DNA of 64,000 nucleotides from Burkholderiales bacterium (GCA_021300475.1 JAJTDO010000002.1:36358-100357); one strand, 5' to 3'. Positions 21,055-31,496 are shown, counted from the first letter of the stretch. Made by a program: numbers and translations. The notes: generated by a model not told the origin, from the letters alone.

Positions 21055-22239
21055 TTAAAGAGCCTTGGCCAGTTCGGTGATCAGGCTTTGAGCGGCCAGC
21101 ACTTTTGTTAGTCTGGGCAGTTCGACGGTGCCGGATTTCGAGACCAACAGCAAGGCAACATCCTCTGCCCCCAGGGTGTCTTGAGCCACATTGCCCAATA
21201 CCCAGTCGCAGTTTTTTGCGATGCGTTTCTTTTCTGCATAGGCTTCAACAGATTGGGTTTCAGCTGCAAAACCCACGCTGAACAGCGGTTTGTTCTTGCG
21301 CGTGCGCTTGATTTCTCCCACGGTGGCGAGGATGTCCGGGTTGAGTTCAAACTGCAGTCCGTCAAGCCCGCCTTCGGATTTTTTACGTTTCTGGTTGCTG
21401 GTGTTGGCCACTTTGTAATCTGCAACGGCAGCCACGCCAATAAAAACGTCGGCGTTTTCGATGTCTTGCCGGCAGGCTGCCATCATTTGTTCTGCGGTTG
21501 TCACGTCAACGCGTTTCACCCCCCATGGCGCGGGCAAAGCAGTTGGGCCGGACACCAGAATAACGTTTGCGCCTGCGTTGGATGCCGCTGCCGCAATTGC
21601 GTACCCCATTTTGCCGGATGACCGGTTGGTAATGCCGCGCACCGGGTCTATGGGTTCGAACGTGGGGCCGGCGGTGATCAGCACTGTCTTGTTTTTCAGC
21701 ACCTGCGGCGTCAGTTGTGCCTGCAGTGCGGCGAACAGTTGTTCGGGCTCCAGCATGCGCCCCATGCCCACTTCACCACAGGCTTGCTCTCCATTGCCGG
21801 GGCCAAAAATGCCAACGCCATCTGCAACAAGCTGCGCCATGTTGCGTTGTGTCGCCGGGTTCTGCCACATTTGCATGTTCATGGCGGGTGCCACAAACAA
21901 GGGGCAGGAGCGCGCCAGGGCGAGGGTGCTCAGAAGGTCGCTGGCATGCCCGTGGGCCAGTTTTGCCAGAAAGTCGGCGGTGGCGGGTGCCACCAGCATG
22001 GCGTCGCACTGGCGGCTCAGGTCGATGTGCGCCATGCCGTTGGACATGCGACCATCCCAGAGGTCTGTGAACACCGGATTGCCTGACAGCGCCTGGAAGG
22101 TCACTGGGCCCACAAATTCAGTTGCAGCGGGGGTCATGGCCACATGCACGCCATAGCCAGCCTTTTTAAGCAATCGGACCAATTCAGCCGATTTATAGGC
22201 TGCGATTCCACCGGTAATGCCGAGCAATATGGTTTTCAT
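21055..22239 (-). CDS. coaBC: bifunctional phosphopantothenoylcysteine decarboxylase / phosphopantothenate-cysteine ligase
   Basis: A 394-residue CoaBC. The N-terminal flavin-dependent decarboxylase half has GITGGIAAYKSAELVR, the His-containing AHIDLS region and PAMNMQMW. The C-terminal CTP-dependent ligase half has ITAGPTFEPIDPVRGITNRSSGKMG. It makes 4'-phosphopantetheine in two steps of coenzyme A synthesis. ATG 22239 gives the canonical start. A GTG at 22257 overlapping the lspA stop (GTGA) is an alternative that would add six residues. It lies downstream of ileS-lspA in one operon. Confidence 0.95.
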   Translation of the reverse strand: MKTILLGITGGIAAYKSAELVRLLKKAGYGVHVAMTPAATEFVGPVTFQALSGNPVFTDLWDGRMSNGMAHIDLSRQCDAMLVAPATADFLAKLAHGHASDLLSTLALARSCPLFVAPAMNMQMWQNPATQRNMAQLVADGVGIFGPGNGEQACGEVGMGRMLEPEQLFAALQAQLTPQVLKNKTVLITAGPTFEPIDPVRGITNRSSGKMGYAIAAAASNAGANVILVSGPTALPAPWGVKRVDVTTAEQMMAACRQDIENADVFIGVAAVADYKVANTSNQKRKKSEGGLDGLQFELNPDILATVGEIKRTRKNKPLFSVGFAAETQSVEAYAEKKRIAKNCDWVLGNVAQDTLGAEDVALLLVSKSGTVELPRLTKVLAAQSLITELAKAL

Positions 22240-22253
22240 GCCTTTTTGGCCTG

Positions 22254-22802
22254 TCACTTTCCGCGTTTGACTCTCAAGATTTCATCCAGTACCAAAGCCA
22301 CAGCGCCGCATGAAATGGCGATGTCTGCAACGTTGAAGGCCGGCCAGTGCCAATTGCCGTAATGAACATCCAGAAAGTCGATCACTGCGCCGTAGGCCAC
22401 CCTGTCGATGAGGTTACCCAAGGCCCCGCCCAAAATGCAAGACATTGCGAAGGCGAACAACTTTTGAGTGGAATATTTAAACAACAAAATCAGGACCATG
22501 ATGGAGGCAAAGGCGGCCAGGCCACTGAGGAAGTATTTTTGCCAGCCACCTGCATCGGCCAAAAAGCTGAAGGCTGCACCCGGATTTCGGACGTGAACCA
22601 GATTCAGGTAAGGAGTGACATCAAAACCGCCTCCCAAGACAATCTGACTTTTCGCCATCACTTTTGTAATTTGGTCCAAGAGAATAATGCAGGCTGACAA
22701 GGCCAACCATGACCAAGCCACATTTCCACCTGCGGCCGGCACCGGTTTTTTAGGGGCAGCGTACTTCAGATCGACGCTTTTTTTCGTCGCCACTTTGTTC
22801 AT
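22254..22802 (-). CDS. lspA: lipoprotein signal peptidase (signal peptidase II)
   Basis: A 182-residue, four-helix inner-membrane aspartyl protease. The catalytic Asp residues are in GNLIDRVAYG and FNVADIAIS, and NPGAAFSFLAD matches the family. It cleaves prolipoproteins before the lipidated Cys. It has an unusually long cytoplasmic N-terminus of about 30 residues, rich in Lys, Ala and Pro. It follows ileS by 9 bp, a pairing conserved across proteobacteria. Confidence 0.95.
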   Translation of the reverse strand: MNKVATKKSVDLKYAAPKKPVPAAGGNVAWSWLALSACIILLDQITKVMAKSQIVLGGGFDVTPYLNLVHVRNPGAAFSFLADAGGWQKYFLSGLAAFASIMVLILLFKYSTQKLFAFAMSCILGGALGNLIDRVAYGAVIDFLDVHYGNWHWPAFNVADIAISCGAVALVLDEILRVKRGK

Positions 22803-22811
22803 TGACGATCC

Positions 22812-25625
22812 TTACGCATGGGTGCGGTGTTCACCGCTGCCAAACAGGTTGCTGACGCACCGGCCGCACAGTTCAGGGTGTGCCACGTCGTGTCCAATGT
22901 CGTCGCGATAATGCCAGCAACGCGGGCACTTTTGCTGTTTGCTGGACATCACTGTAATTTTTTCTTCATTGGCCAGTTGCAGGTTTACTTTTGAAACAAT
23001 CAAGACGTATTTCAAATCATCGCCCAGACGGCTTGCATTTTCATAATCAGCGGCGGTGAGGTGGAGGTCAAGTTCCACTTGCAGTGATGAGCCGACTTGC
23101 CCGGCCGTCCGCAGGTTCTCGATTTCCTTGTTGGCACGGGCCCGCAAGGCCAGAAGCGCATCCCACTGATCTTGTAAATTCGGGCTTTCAAGGTTTTCAG
23201 GCAGGCTGTGGTGCAGTCCGAGGAAAATACTGCCTTCTTGTTTGGCCACGAATTCCCAGGCTTCCTCAGCGGTAAAGCTTAGAACCGGTGCCATGAGTTT
23301 TAGCAGGCAGTGGGTGATGTGATGAAGCACTGTTTGCGCGCTGCGTCTGGCGAGGCTGCCTGCACCGGACGTGTAGAGACGGTCTTTGAGCACATCAAGG
23401 TAAAAAGCGCCCAAGTCTTCGGAACAAAACTGCTGAATGCCTGAAACCACGGGGTGAAATTCAAAGCGTTCGTAGGCTTGCTGCAGGTTTTTTTGAAGAT
23501 TGGCAGTCAGTACGAGCGCATAGCGGTCAATTTCGAGCAGTTCTTCTGTGGGCACGCCTTGTGTGGCGATGTCGAAATCACTGATGTTTGCCAACAGAAA
23601 CTTCAGTGTGTTGCGGATGCGACGGTAACTTTCAACCACGCGTTTGAGAATTTCATCAGAAATTGAAAGTTCACCGGAGTAATCGGTGCTGGCCACCCAC
23701 AAGCGAAGAATATCAGCGCCCATTTTGTCGGAAACGCTTTGCGGAGCAATGACATTGCCCACCGATTTGCTCATTTTTCTGCCCAGCCCATCAACCACAA
23801 AGCCGTGGGTCAGCAGCGCCTTGTAGGGCGGGGTGCCGTTCATCATGCAGGATGTCAGCAGTGACGAGTGAAACCAGCCTCTGTGCTGGTCTGAGCCTTC
23901 CAGATACAGGTCTGCCGGGAAAGCCAGTTGCTCGGCATGCGAGCCCCGCAAAACCGTTTCGTGGGTGGTGCCTGAATCAAACCAGACATCAAGGGTGTCC
24001 CGGTTTTTTTCATAAGCGCTTGAGTCTGCGCCCAGTAGATCGCTGACCTGCAGTTTCTGCCACGCCTCAATGCCCTCGACTTCCACCAGTTTCGCAATTT
24101 CTTCCAGAAGTCTGGGGGTTTCAGGGTGCAGGGCGCCGGTTTCCTTGTGCACGAAAAACGCCATAGGCACACCCCATTGGCGTTGGCGTGACAAAGTCCA
24201 GTCGGGGCGGTTGGCAATCATGGATTGAAGCCGCGCCTTTCCCCAGCCCGGGTAAAACTGAGTGGATTCAACGCCTTCCAAGGCCGCCTGACGCAGGGTT
24301 TTGCCTTCTTTCGGTTCCACGTCCATGCCTGCGAACCACTGTGAGGTGGCGCGATAAATGACAGGCGTTTTGTGCCTCCAGCAGTGCATGTAACTGTGCT
24401 TGAATTTGGTGGCGGAAAACAGGCAGGCCTTTTCAGCCAAAGCGTCCACAATCATCGGATTGGCTTTCCAGACATGCTGGCCTCCAAATTGCGCCAGTGT
24501 TTCAACGTACTTGCCATCGCTCATGACTGGATTGATGATGTCCTTGTCGCTCATGCCCGCTGCCTTGCAAGAGGCAAAGTCTTCCAGGCCGTGAGCGGGT
24601 GCACAGTGCACGATGCCGGTACCTGTGTCCAGTGTTACATAGTCGCCCAGGTAAACCGGTGACAAGCGGTCATAAAGCGGATGTTGGAATGCGATGCCTT
24701 CCAAGGATTTGCCGCTTGTTTTTGCGATGATTTCACCCTCAACGGCATAGCTTTCCAGACATGCTTCCACGCGCTCTGCGGCAAGGATTAAAAAGCCGCG
24801 CTCGCTGTCGACCAGCGCGTATTCAATCTCAGGATGCAAATTGAGCGCTTGGTTGGCCGGAATCGTCCATGGTGTGGTGGTCCAGATCACAATCCAGCCG
24901 GGGTTGTTGCGCTCGGGTTTTGCACCAAACAGAGCCACATCCACTTCAAACGCCGCAGCCACCCGTTGCAGCATCGTGGGGTCTGACGGGAAAGGGAAAC
25001 CCACATCAATGGCGGTGTCTTCTTTGTCCTGGTACTCAATTTCCGCTTCGGCCAGCGCAGATCTGCAATCGAAACACCAATTGACCGGCTTGAGGCCGCG
25101 AAACACATAGCCTTTTTCTACAATTTTTCCGAGTGCACGAATTTCATCGGCTTCGTTGCGAAAATCCATGGTTTTATACGGATTGTCCCACTCGCCTAAA
25201 ACGCCCAGACGAACGAAATCTTTCTTTTGTCGTTCGATTTGCTCACTGGCGTAGGCGCGGCTCTTGGCCTGCACTTCCTGGGTGGGCAGGTGTTTGCCGT
25301 GCAGTTTCTCAATCTGGATTTCAATGGGCATGCCATGGCAGTCCCACCCTGGAACGTAGGGTGCATCAAAACCGGCCAGGGTCTTGGATTTGATGATGAT
25401 GTCTTTTAACACCTTGTTTACGGCGTGCCCGATGTGAATGTCGCCATTTGCGTAGGGGGGGCCATCGTGCAATATAAATTTCGGCTGACCCGCGTGCGCC
25501 TTGCGTATGGCCTCGTAAACCTTGTTTTCTTGCCAACGGCTAACCCATTGGGGCTCGCGTTTCGGCAAGTCTCCGCGCATGGGGAAGGGGGTTTCAGGCA
25601 GGTTCAGGGTTGTTTTGTAATCCAT
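22812..25625 (-). CDS. ileS: isoleucine-tRNA ligase
   Basis: A 937-residue class I aminoacyl-tRNA synthetase with the HIGH motif in [11 protein letters not shown], the KMSKS motif in [10 protein letters not shown] and the C-terminal zinc finger ([10 protein letters not shown]...CGRC). The CP1 editing domain is in the usual place. Length and motifs match bacterial type IleS, expected to be sensitive to mupirocin-like inhibitors (family knowledge). It sits in a ribF-ileS-lspA-coaBC run, with ribF 11 bp upstream. Confidence 0.97.
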   Translation of the reverse strand: MDYKTTLNLPETPFPMRGDLPKREPQWVSRWQENKVYEAIRKAHAGQPKFILHDGPPYANGDIHIGHAVNKVLKDIIIKSKTLAGFDAPYVPGWDCHGMPIEIQIEKLHGKHLPTQEVQAKSRAYASEQIERQKKDFVRLGVLGEWDNPYKTMDFRNEADEIRALGKIVEKGYVFRGLKPVNWCFDCRSALAEAEIEYQDKEDTAIDVGFPFPSDPTMLQRVAAAFEVDVALFGAKPERNNPGWIVIWTTTPWTIPANQALNLHPEIEYALVDSERGFLILAAERVEACLESYAVEGEIIAKTSGKSLEGIAFQHPLYDRLSPVYLGDYVTLDTGTGIVHCAPAHGLEDFASCKAAGMSDKDIINPVMSDGKYVETLAQFGGQHVWKANPMIVDALAEKACLFSATKFKHSYMHCWRHKTPVIYRATSQWFAGMDVEPKEGKTLRQAALEGVESTQFYPGWGKARLQSMIANRPDWTLSRQRQWGVPMAFFVHKETGALHPETPRLLEEIAKLVEVEGIEAWQKLQVSDLLGADSSAYEKNRDTLDVWFDSGTTHETVLRGSHAEQLAFPADLYLEGSDQHRGWFHSSLLTSCMMNGTPPYKALLTHGFVVDGLGRKMSKSVGNVIAPQSVSDKMGADILRLWVASTDYSGELSISDEILKRVVESYRRIRNTLKFLLANISDFDIATQGVPTEELLEIDRYALVLTANLQKNLQQAYERFEFHPVVSGIQQFCSEDLGAFYLDVLKDRLYTSGAGSLARRSAQTVLHHITHCLLKLMAPVLSFTAEEAWEFVAKQEGSIFLGLHHSLPENLESPNLQDQWDALLALRARANKEIENLRTAGQVGSSLQVELDLHLTAADYENASRLGDDLKYVLIVSKVNLQLANEEKITVMSSKQQKCPRCWHYRDDIGHDVAHPELCGRCVSNLFGSGEHRTHA

Positions 25626-25636
25626 GGGTCAGGCTT

Positions 25637-26620
25637 TCATGCCGTTTCTGAGCGGTTGAATGTAAATAGGGGAACGCTGGCTGGATGCTGTGCAAGGCAG
25701 GCACGCGCCTGTTCTTTGTCTTTGTTCATTTGCACAACCATGTCATCGAGCGAGTCGAATTTCGCTTCATGTCTGAGGTGTTTGATCACTTCAACTGAAA
25801 TATTTTTTCCGTAGGCATCGCCTTGCCAGTCAAACACATAGGTTTCCAGCCAGTATTCGCCATTGCTCTTTACGCTGGGGCGAACGCCAAGGCTGGCCAC
25901 GCCGGGCAGGGGATGTTCTTCCAGTCCGTGAACCCAGACGGCCAAAATACCGGAAAGCGCCGAGGTTCGTGATCCCAGACCCAAATTCAGTGTGGGAAAT
26001 CCCAGAGTGCGCCCCAGTTTTTGTCCGTGCAGTACGTGCCCGGAGTAGGTAAGCGGATGGCCGAGGGCAGAAGTGGCCTGCGCAATGTCGCCATGTGCCA
26101 ACAATTTGCGTATTTCGGTGCTTGAGACCCTTTCGTCTTCATGCAGTACGCTTTGAATGGCATCGACTTGAAAGCCCAGTTCTTTCCCTGCTTGCGTCAG
26201 CGTGGAAAAATCGCCGCTGCGTTTGTGGCCGAACTTAAAATCATCACCCACCCAGAGATGACGGGTGTTGAGCCGTCTGACCAACACTTCTTCAATAAAA
26301 TGCTGCGGGCTCTGGCTGGCAAGGTATTGGTCAAAGTGCAATATGTGCACTTCATCAATGCCGTAGGCTTTCATCCAGGCGAGCCTGTCTCTGAGGCTGC
26401 TGATTTTCGCAGGGGCAGATGCAGCATTGAAAAATGCCCTCGGGTGCGGTTCAAAGGTGAGTACAGCCGAGCGCAAACCCTCTTGCTTCGCTGTTTTGCG
26501 AATAAGCGCAAACAACTCGCAATGCCCCTTGTGAACGCCGTCGAAGTTGCCGATGGTCACGGCGGTGCCTGAGCTGGCGGCGCTCGGCGCATCTGCGTGA
26601 AGTCGGTAACGTATCATCAT
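25637..26620 (-). CDS. ribF: bifunctional riboflavin kinase / FAD synthetase
   Basis: About 327 residues. The N-terminal FAD synthetase domain has VTIGNFDGVHKGH and VSSTEIRKLL. The C-terminal flavokinase domain has GRTLGFPTLNL and an NGEYWLETYVFDW stretch. It makes FMN and FAD from riboflavin. Two adjacent ATG codons (26620, 26617) are possible starts; the longer frame to 26650 is unlikely. It is the first gene of the ileS-lspA-coaBC operon and diverges from purN. Confidence 0.95.
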   Translation of the reverse strand: MMIRYRLHADAPSAASSGTAVTIGNFDGVHKGHCELFALIRKTAKQEGLRSAVLTFEPHPRAFFNAASAPAKISSLRDRLAWMKAYGIDEVHILHFDQYLASQSPQHFIEEVLVRRLNTRHLWVGDDFKFGHKRSGDFSTLTQAGKELGFQVDAIQSVLHEDERVSSTEIRKLLAHGDIAQATSALGHPLTYSGHVLHGQKLGRTLGFPTLNLGLGSRTSALSGILAVWVHGLEEHPLPGVASLGVRPSVKSNGEYWLETYVFDWQGDAYGKNISVEVIKHLRHEAKFDSLDDMVVQMNKDKEQARACLAQHPASVPLFTFNRSETA

Positions 26621-26712
26621 GAATAGGTGTGCTTGCGGAAAAATCAGCAATTATAAGGGTTTAAGGGGCGATCGCGCTCTCTGGGGCGCCTGACGGATGT
26701 TAAACTTCGCAC

Positions 26713-27372
26713 ATGAGTGAAATCAAACGAAGAAAACCCCTTCGCGTCGTGGCCTTAATTTCAGGTCGAGGGTCTAATTTGCAGGCGCTGCTGGCGCATC
26801 CGCAACACCGCCAGTCTTATGAAATTGTTGCTGTGGTGAGCAATAAACCGTCGGCACAGGGTCTGGATCTGGCCCGTTCCCACGGCGTGCAGACCCAGAG
26901 CTTGCAGCACACAGGCTTCCCTACACGGGAACTGTTTGATGAGGCCTTGGTGAAAACCATAGATGCACACGCACCCGATCTGGTCGTATTGGCCGGCTTC
27001 ATGCGCATTCTGAGTAACGGTTTCGTGGCCCACTATGCGCAGCGCCTGATAAATATCCATCCGTCGCTGCTGCCTTCTTTTGCGGGCTTGAATACCCATC
27101 AGCGCGCCATTGAAGCCGGATGCCAATTGCACGGCGCAACCGTGCATTTTGTAACGGCAGAACTGGATCACGGACCTATCGTGGCGCAAGCGGCGGTGGA
27201 AATCGCCCCCGATGACACTCCCGACACCTTGGCAGCCCGCGTGCTGCAGCGTGAACATGAAATATTACCTGCCTGTGTGCTTGCATTTGCGCATGGTCAG
27301 TTGCAGTTGGACGGATTGCGAGTGCTCTGGCACGGACAGCGTCCCTCTGTCTTTACCTCTAAGGAAGCCTAA
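26713..27372 (+). CDS. purN: phosphoribosylglycinamide formyltransferase
   Basis: A 219-residue GART enzyme. It has ALISGRGSNLQALL for phosphate binding, LVVLAGFMRILS, and the catalytic Asn-His-Asp region (INIHPSLLPSF, HFVTAELDHGPIVAQ). It transfers a formyl group from 10-formyl-THF in step 3 of purine synthesis. Its TAA shares one base with the ATG of the next gene (TAATG), so the two are translationally coupled. Confidence 0.95.
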   Translation: MSEIKRRKPLRVVALISGRGSNLQALLAHPQHRQSYEIVAVVSNKPSAQGLDLARSHGVQTQSLQHTGFPTRELFDEALVKTIDAHAPDLVVLAGFMRILSNGFVAHYAQRLINIHPSLLPSFAGLNTHQRAIEAGCQLHGATVHFVTAELDHGPIVAQAAVEIAPDDTPDTLAARVLQREHEILPACVLAFAHGQLQLDGLRVLWHGQRPSVFTSKEA

Positions 27373-28757
27373 TGGCCAAAAAACCGCGTTCAAAATCCAA
27401 CGGCAGCGCTGAAAAGCTTAATAAATTCGGCGAGCGCTCTGGTGGCAAACGCTCCGGCCCGATGCGCATTGCAGATCACCTGATCAAGGTGATCAATCTG
27501 CTGGCCCGTTTCGACACACCCGCTGATGCGGTGTTGTCGCATTATTTCAAATCCAATCCGGCCCTGGGGTCGAGTGACAGGCACTGGATTGCAGAGTCTG
27601 CTTACGCCTGGCTGCGGTTCAAGCCCAGAATCGGCCATCTGTGCGAAGGTGGTCAGGGACCCGTGCCGCAGCGCTGGGCGCAATTGTCTTTGTTAATGAT
27701 CGGTGCCCCGCCGAAGTTGTGGGCTTTGGGCCCGGTTGAAGAGCATCAGTGGTTGAGCCGCGTCATCAGTGTCAAGGTCAATAGCTTGCCGCTGGAACAT
27801 CAGGTGTGCCTGCCTCTTTGGTTGTGGTCGCGGTTGGTGGAGCAAAACGGCCACAACCAGGCCGATGCATTTGCCAATTCAGTGCTTGAGGCTGCACCCC
27901 TTGATTTGCGTGTGAATCGCATCAAGGCCAACGTAACCCAAGTTACCGACGCGCTGACAGCAGCGGGCATTGAGTTCTCGCCCATTGAGGGCTTGCCGGA
28001 TGGTATTCGTCTGAAAACCAAGCCGGCATTGGGCCGCATGGAAGTGTTTCAGCAAGGTGGCATTGAGGTTCAAGACGCCGGCAGCCAATGGGTGGCGGCA
28101 CTGGCGGCTCCCCGCCGCGGCGACCTTGTAATTGATTTCTGCGCTGGTGCCGGTGGTAAAACGCTGGCCTTGGGTGCTCTGATGCGCAACACAGGCCGCT
28201 TGATTGCGATGGATACTTCGGAAGGGCGTTTGTCTCGTTTGAAGCCCCGGTTGGTTCGCAGCGGATTGTCCAACGTGTATCCGCTGGCCGTGGACAGTGA
28301 GCGCGATGCGCGCCTTGACCGCTACCATGCCAAGGCAGATCGTGTTCTCGTGGATGCGCCGTGCAGCGGTATGGGCACCTTGCGCCGCAATCCTGACTTG
28401 AAATGGCGGCAGACCGAGCATGACTTGGCAGAGTTGTGTGCAAAGCAGCGCAGTATCCTTCAGGCGGCTTCAACGCTGGTGAAGCCTGACGGTCGCCTGA
28501 TTTACGCCACTTGCAGTGTTTTACGTGAAGAAAACGAGGCTGTCATTGAAGAGTTCATTGCCGCCAACCCCGATTTCCGTTTGCGCCACTGGACAGAAGT
28601 GCTGCCGCCCAATCAGCGACCTGCCTCTGTAAAGTCTGATCCTAACGTGCCGTGGTTGCGTTTATGGCCTCATAGAGATGCCTGTGACGGTTTCTTTGTG
28701 GCGGTGATGCAGAAAAATACGGCAGTGGTCTCGGAAGCTGAGTTGACTGAAGATTGA
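27372..28757 (+). CDS. RsmB/NOP family SAM-dependent RNA (cytosine-5) methyltransferase
   Basis: A 461-residue protein. A basic N-terminus and helical region precede a Rossmann methyltransferase domain with the SAM motif FCAGAGGKTLALGAL. Both catalytic cysteines are present, in DAPCSGMGTLRRNPDLKW and YATCSVLREENE. The family methylates C5 of cytosine in rRNA or tRNA. The usual RsmB NusB-like domain is not clearly present, so the exact target is open. It is coupled to purN and followed 16 bp later by an MscS gene. Confidence 0.88.
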   Translation: MAKKPRSKSNGSAEKLNKFGERSGGKRSGPMRIADHLIKVINLLARFDTPADAVLSHYFKSNPALGSSDRHWIAESAYAWLRFKPRIGHLCEGGQGPVPQRWAQLSLLMIGAPPKLWALGPVEEHQWLSRVISVKVNSLPLEHQVCLPLWLWSRLVEQNGHNQADAFANSVLEAAPLDLRVNRIKANVTQVTDALTAAGIEFSPIEGLPDGIRLKTKPALGRMEVFQQGGIEVQDAGSQWVAALAAPRRGDLVIDFCAGAGGKTLALGALMRNTGRLIAMDTSEGRLSRLKPRLVRSGLSNVYPLAVDSERDARLDRYHAKADRVLVDAPCSGMGTLRRNPDLKWRQTEHDLAELCAKQRSILQAASTLVKPDGRLIYATCSVLREENEAVIEEFIAANPDFRLRHWTEVLPPNQRPASVKSDPNVPWLRLWPHRDACDGFFVAVMQKNTAVVSEAELTED

Positions 28758-28773
28758 GTTCAGGAGTTTACCC

Positions 28774-30021
28774 ATGAAGCAAAAAGCCGCGCTGGATGCG
28801 TCTCCCTTGGGGGGCTTGTGGAATGACATTCAACAGCCCGCCTTGTTCACCCATGTCATAGCCATCGTATTGTGCGTGGGCGCGGCTTGGCTGCTTGCCA
28901 AATGGTTGGGACGGCGGTGGGGTGATCCGCGAGTCGAACACGGACTGTCAAAAAGTCTGTGGGCCCGTGGCGGTTTTCCGATCGTGGCTGCCGTTTTATT
29001 GCAGATTTGCGACTGGTTGTTGCTGGAGTTGGTAAAAGGCAACTTGGTTTCGGTGGCAAAAACCCTGTTTTTTGCGCTGGCGGTGGTGCGCGTGATTGTC
29101 TACGGGCTGCACCGTGCCTTTGCTCAGCGAAACATTCCCAAGGGCACGGACGGGCTTGTGAGCGCAGCGGTTTGGTTTTTTGTAGCGTTACATCTTCTAG
29201 GGCTGCTTGACGACCTTGAAAGCATGCTCAGAACCATTTCAATTCCCTTGGGCAAGGGTGAGCTTTCACTAATGAGCCTGTTCAACGGTGCGGTGGCAAC
29301 GGTGGTGACCTTGCTGCTGACGCTGTGGTTGGGCGCATCGCTTGAAACGCGTCTGATGCGAATGTCCAGCATAGATCTGAGTTTGCGTGCCGTGATGAGT
29401 CGCGTCATGCGTGCTGCCTTGCTGGTTCTCGCCATACTCATCAGTATGTCGCTGGCAGGCATTGATCTCACCATATTGTCAGTGTTTAGCGGGGCATTGG
29501 GTGTTGGTCTGGGATTGGGCATGCAACGAATTGCAAGCAACTATGTATCGGGCTTCATTATTCTTCTGGACAGAAGCGTGCGTATCGGCCAACCCATTGC
29601 CGTGGATAAATACGCGGGGACAGTTACTGAAATAAAAACACGTTACACGGTGCTGCGCAGCAGTGATGGCACCCACTCTATTTTGCCCAATGAAATGTTG
29701 GTCAGCGTACCCGTGATCAACCAGACCCAAACAGAAAAAAGTCATCAGGAAGTGCTTCGGGTTTCAGTGAACATTGGCTCCGATGCCCGAAAAGCCCTTG
29801 ATTTGATGCGGGTTGCAGCCCTTGAACATCCGGCAGTTTCCAAGGAAGAACAGCCTCAGGCTTTTGTGGCGGAAATGCAGCAGGGGGCTTATAATCTCGA
29901 AATGAGGTATTGGATTTTAGAAGGTGAAAAATCTTCAACGACCTCTAGCGCAGCCATACGCTCAGATTTGTTAATCAAGATCGCAAAATCATTTCAGAGT
30001 ACAAATGTACACTTTTCTTGA
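28774..30021 (+). CDS. MscS-type mechanosensitive ion channel
   Basis: A 415-residue membrane protein with five or six helices ending in the pore-lining Gly/Ala-rich helix (VFSGALGVGLGLGMQRIASNYVSGFIILLDRSVRIG). A soluble beta domain starting at the VDKYAGTVTEIKTRYTVLR region and a C-terminal alpha/beta domain follow. It should open on membrane tension. Compared with minimal MscS it has two or three extra N-terminal helices. The ribosome-binding site is CAGGAG before ATG 28774. Confidence 0.9.
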   Translation: MKQKAALDASPLGGLWNDIQQPALFTHVIAIVLCVGAAWLLAKWLGRRWGDPRVEHGLSKSLWARGGFPIVAAVLLQICDWLLLELVKGNLVSVAKTLFFALAVVRVIVYGLHRAFAQRNIPKGTDGLVSAAVWFFVALHLLGLLDDLESMLRTISIPLGKGELSLMSLFNGAVATVVTLLLTLWLGASLETRLMRMSSIDLSLRAVMSRVMRAALLVLAILISMSLAGIDLTILSVFSGALGVGLGLGMQRIASNYVSGFIILLDRSVRIGQPIAVDKYAGTVTEIKTRYTVLRSSDGTHSILPNEMLVSVPVINQTQTEKSHQEVLRVSVNIGSDARKALDLMRVAALEHPAVSKEEQPQAFVAEMQQGAYNLEMRYWILEGEKSSTTSSAAIRSDLLIKIAKSFQSTNVHFS

Positions 30022-30102
30022 TGCGTTATAAAACATCCTTGAAGCAGCATAAACGAGGGTTTGTCATTTGTTGCTTTTAACGCAATTTGAATTGTATTCC
30101 TA

Positions 30103-30118
30103 AACAAATACATTTGTT
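30103..30118. promoter_or_regulatory. palindromic operator candidate upstream of the desaturase gene
   Basis: A perfect 7-2-7 palindrome AACAAAT-AC-ATTTGTT lies 44 bp before the desaturase start. A second, looser symmetry (TTCAC-11-GTGAA) follows at 30117-30137. The placement fits a repressor site over the promoter; the regulator is unknown. Confidence 0.45.
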
Positions 30119-30161
30119 CACTGTTATTATCGGTGAATACCTAAACTAGAAGAGTGATGAA

Positions 30162-31352
30162 ATGCTCGAATTCCTTCAGAACGGCTTAACTGGTGCCAGT
30201 TTTTGGCAGATTGTTATTGCCACCCTCGTAATGACCCACATCACAATCATAGGCGTCACTGTCTATTTGCACCGTGCCATGGCGCACCGTGCACTTGATG
30301 TTGGTCCTCTTTTATCGCATTTTTTCCGTTTTTGGATGTGGCTGACCACGGGTCAGGGCACCAAGGAATGGGCTGCCATTCACCGCAAACACCACGCCAA
30401 ATGCGAAACCATTGAAGATCCGCACAGCCCACAGGCTTTGGGTTTGAAAAAGGTGTTTTGGCAAGGCGCGGAACTGTACCGCAAAGAAGCCAAAAACAAG
30501 GAAACGCTTGAGAAATACGGTCATGGCACCCCCGACGACTGGATAGAAAACAATTTGTATCTGCCTTACTCCGCTCACGGTGTGGCATTGATGCTGATCA
30601 TTGATGTGCTGCTGTTCGGCACTGCAGGCCTTTCTGTCTGGGGCATTCAGATGTTGTGGATTCCAGTGCTTGCAGCAGGCGTTATTAACGGTATCGGACA
30701 CTTCTGGGGCTACCGAAATTTTGATTGCGTGGATGCCAGTCGCAATCTGTTGCCTTGGGGGATTTTAATTGGCGGCGAAGAATTGCATAACAACCACCAC
30801 ACATTCGGCACCTCTGCCAAATTGTCCAACAAGTGGTATGAATTTGACATTGGTTGGATGTATATCCAGATTTTCGAATTCTTGGGTCTTGCCAAGGTAC
30901 GCAAAGTTGCGCCTGGCGTTCGTCTCGCGGACAAAGCCAAGACCAAGGTGGACATGGCCAGCGTCAATGCGGTCATCAACAACCGTTACGATGTGTTGGC
31001 AAAATATGCCCGTTCCATGAAACAGGCCTACAAAGCTGAAATGCTTCGCTTGGGTGCCGAATTGCGCTCTGTGGAAGAGAAGGCGTTGGCTTCCATGTCC
31101 AAGAAAACTTTGGTGGTTCACGAAAGCAAGTTGAGCGAAGGCGAGCTTAAAAAGCTGCGTGCACTCTGTGCCAAATCCGACGCGATGAAGGCAATGGTTG
31201 AAATGCGCGAAGAGTTGCGTCAGGTCTGGGAAAAAACCAACCTGAGCAAAGAGCAGATGTTAGAACTCTTGCAAAAGTGGTGCGAGCGGGCTGAGGCCAG
31301 CGGTAACCGTTGGTTGCAGGAAATGTCACTGCGGGTTCGCAGCTACGCCTGA
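30162..31352 (+). CDS. acyl-CoA/acyl-lipid delta-9-type fatty acid desaturase with C-terminal extension
   Basis: A 396-residue integral membrane di-iron desaturase. The three histidine boxes are HRAMAHRA (residues ~32-39), HRKHHA (~75-80) and HNNHHTF (~210-216), with membrane helices between them. It introduces a double bond into fatty acyl chains for membrane fluidity. The core ends near residue 250; the last 140 residues form a charged, helix-prone tail without membrane segments, which is longer than in minimal bacterial desaturases. A terminator follows. The electron donor is not adjacent; the reductase at 35.7 kb may serve both desaturases. Confidence 0.9.
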   Translation: MLEFLQNGLTGASFWQIVIATLVMTHITIIGVTVYLHRAMAHRALDVGPLLSHFFRFWMWLTTGQGTKEWAAIHRKHHAKCETIEDPHSPQALGLKKVFWQGAELYRKEAKNKETLEKYGHGTPDDWIENNLYLPYSAHGVALMLIIDVLLFGTAGLSVWGIQMLWIPVLAAGVINGIGHFWGYRNFDCVDASRNLLPWGILIGGEELHNNHHTFGTSAKLSNKWYEFDIGWMYIQIFEFLGLAKVRKVAPGVRLADKAKTKVDMASVNAVINNRYDVLAKYARSMKQAYKAEMLRLGAELRSVEEKALASMSKKTLVVHESKLSEGELKKLRALCAKSDAMKAMVEMREELRQVWEKTNLSKEQMLELLQKWCERAEASGNRWLQEMSLRVRSYA

Positions 31353-31371
31353 TCTTTCGGTGACCCTCGCT

Positions 31372-31402
31372 AAAAAAATCCCGCAGTTGCGGGATTTTTT
31401 TT
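31372..31402 (+). terminator. intrinsic terminator after the desaturase gene
   Basis: AAAAAAATCCCGCA-GT-TGCGGGATTTTTTTT forms a near-perfect stem with a T-run on the plus strand. Confidence 0.9.
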
Positions 31403-31496
31403 GTCCACACGGATCAGGTCAGCAATGTATATTTAGTCAGAATTTTTTAATTACCCGTCAGCGCTGTGTCGAAACCAAACCAAGAGAGGAATTTTT

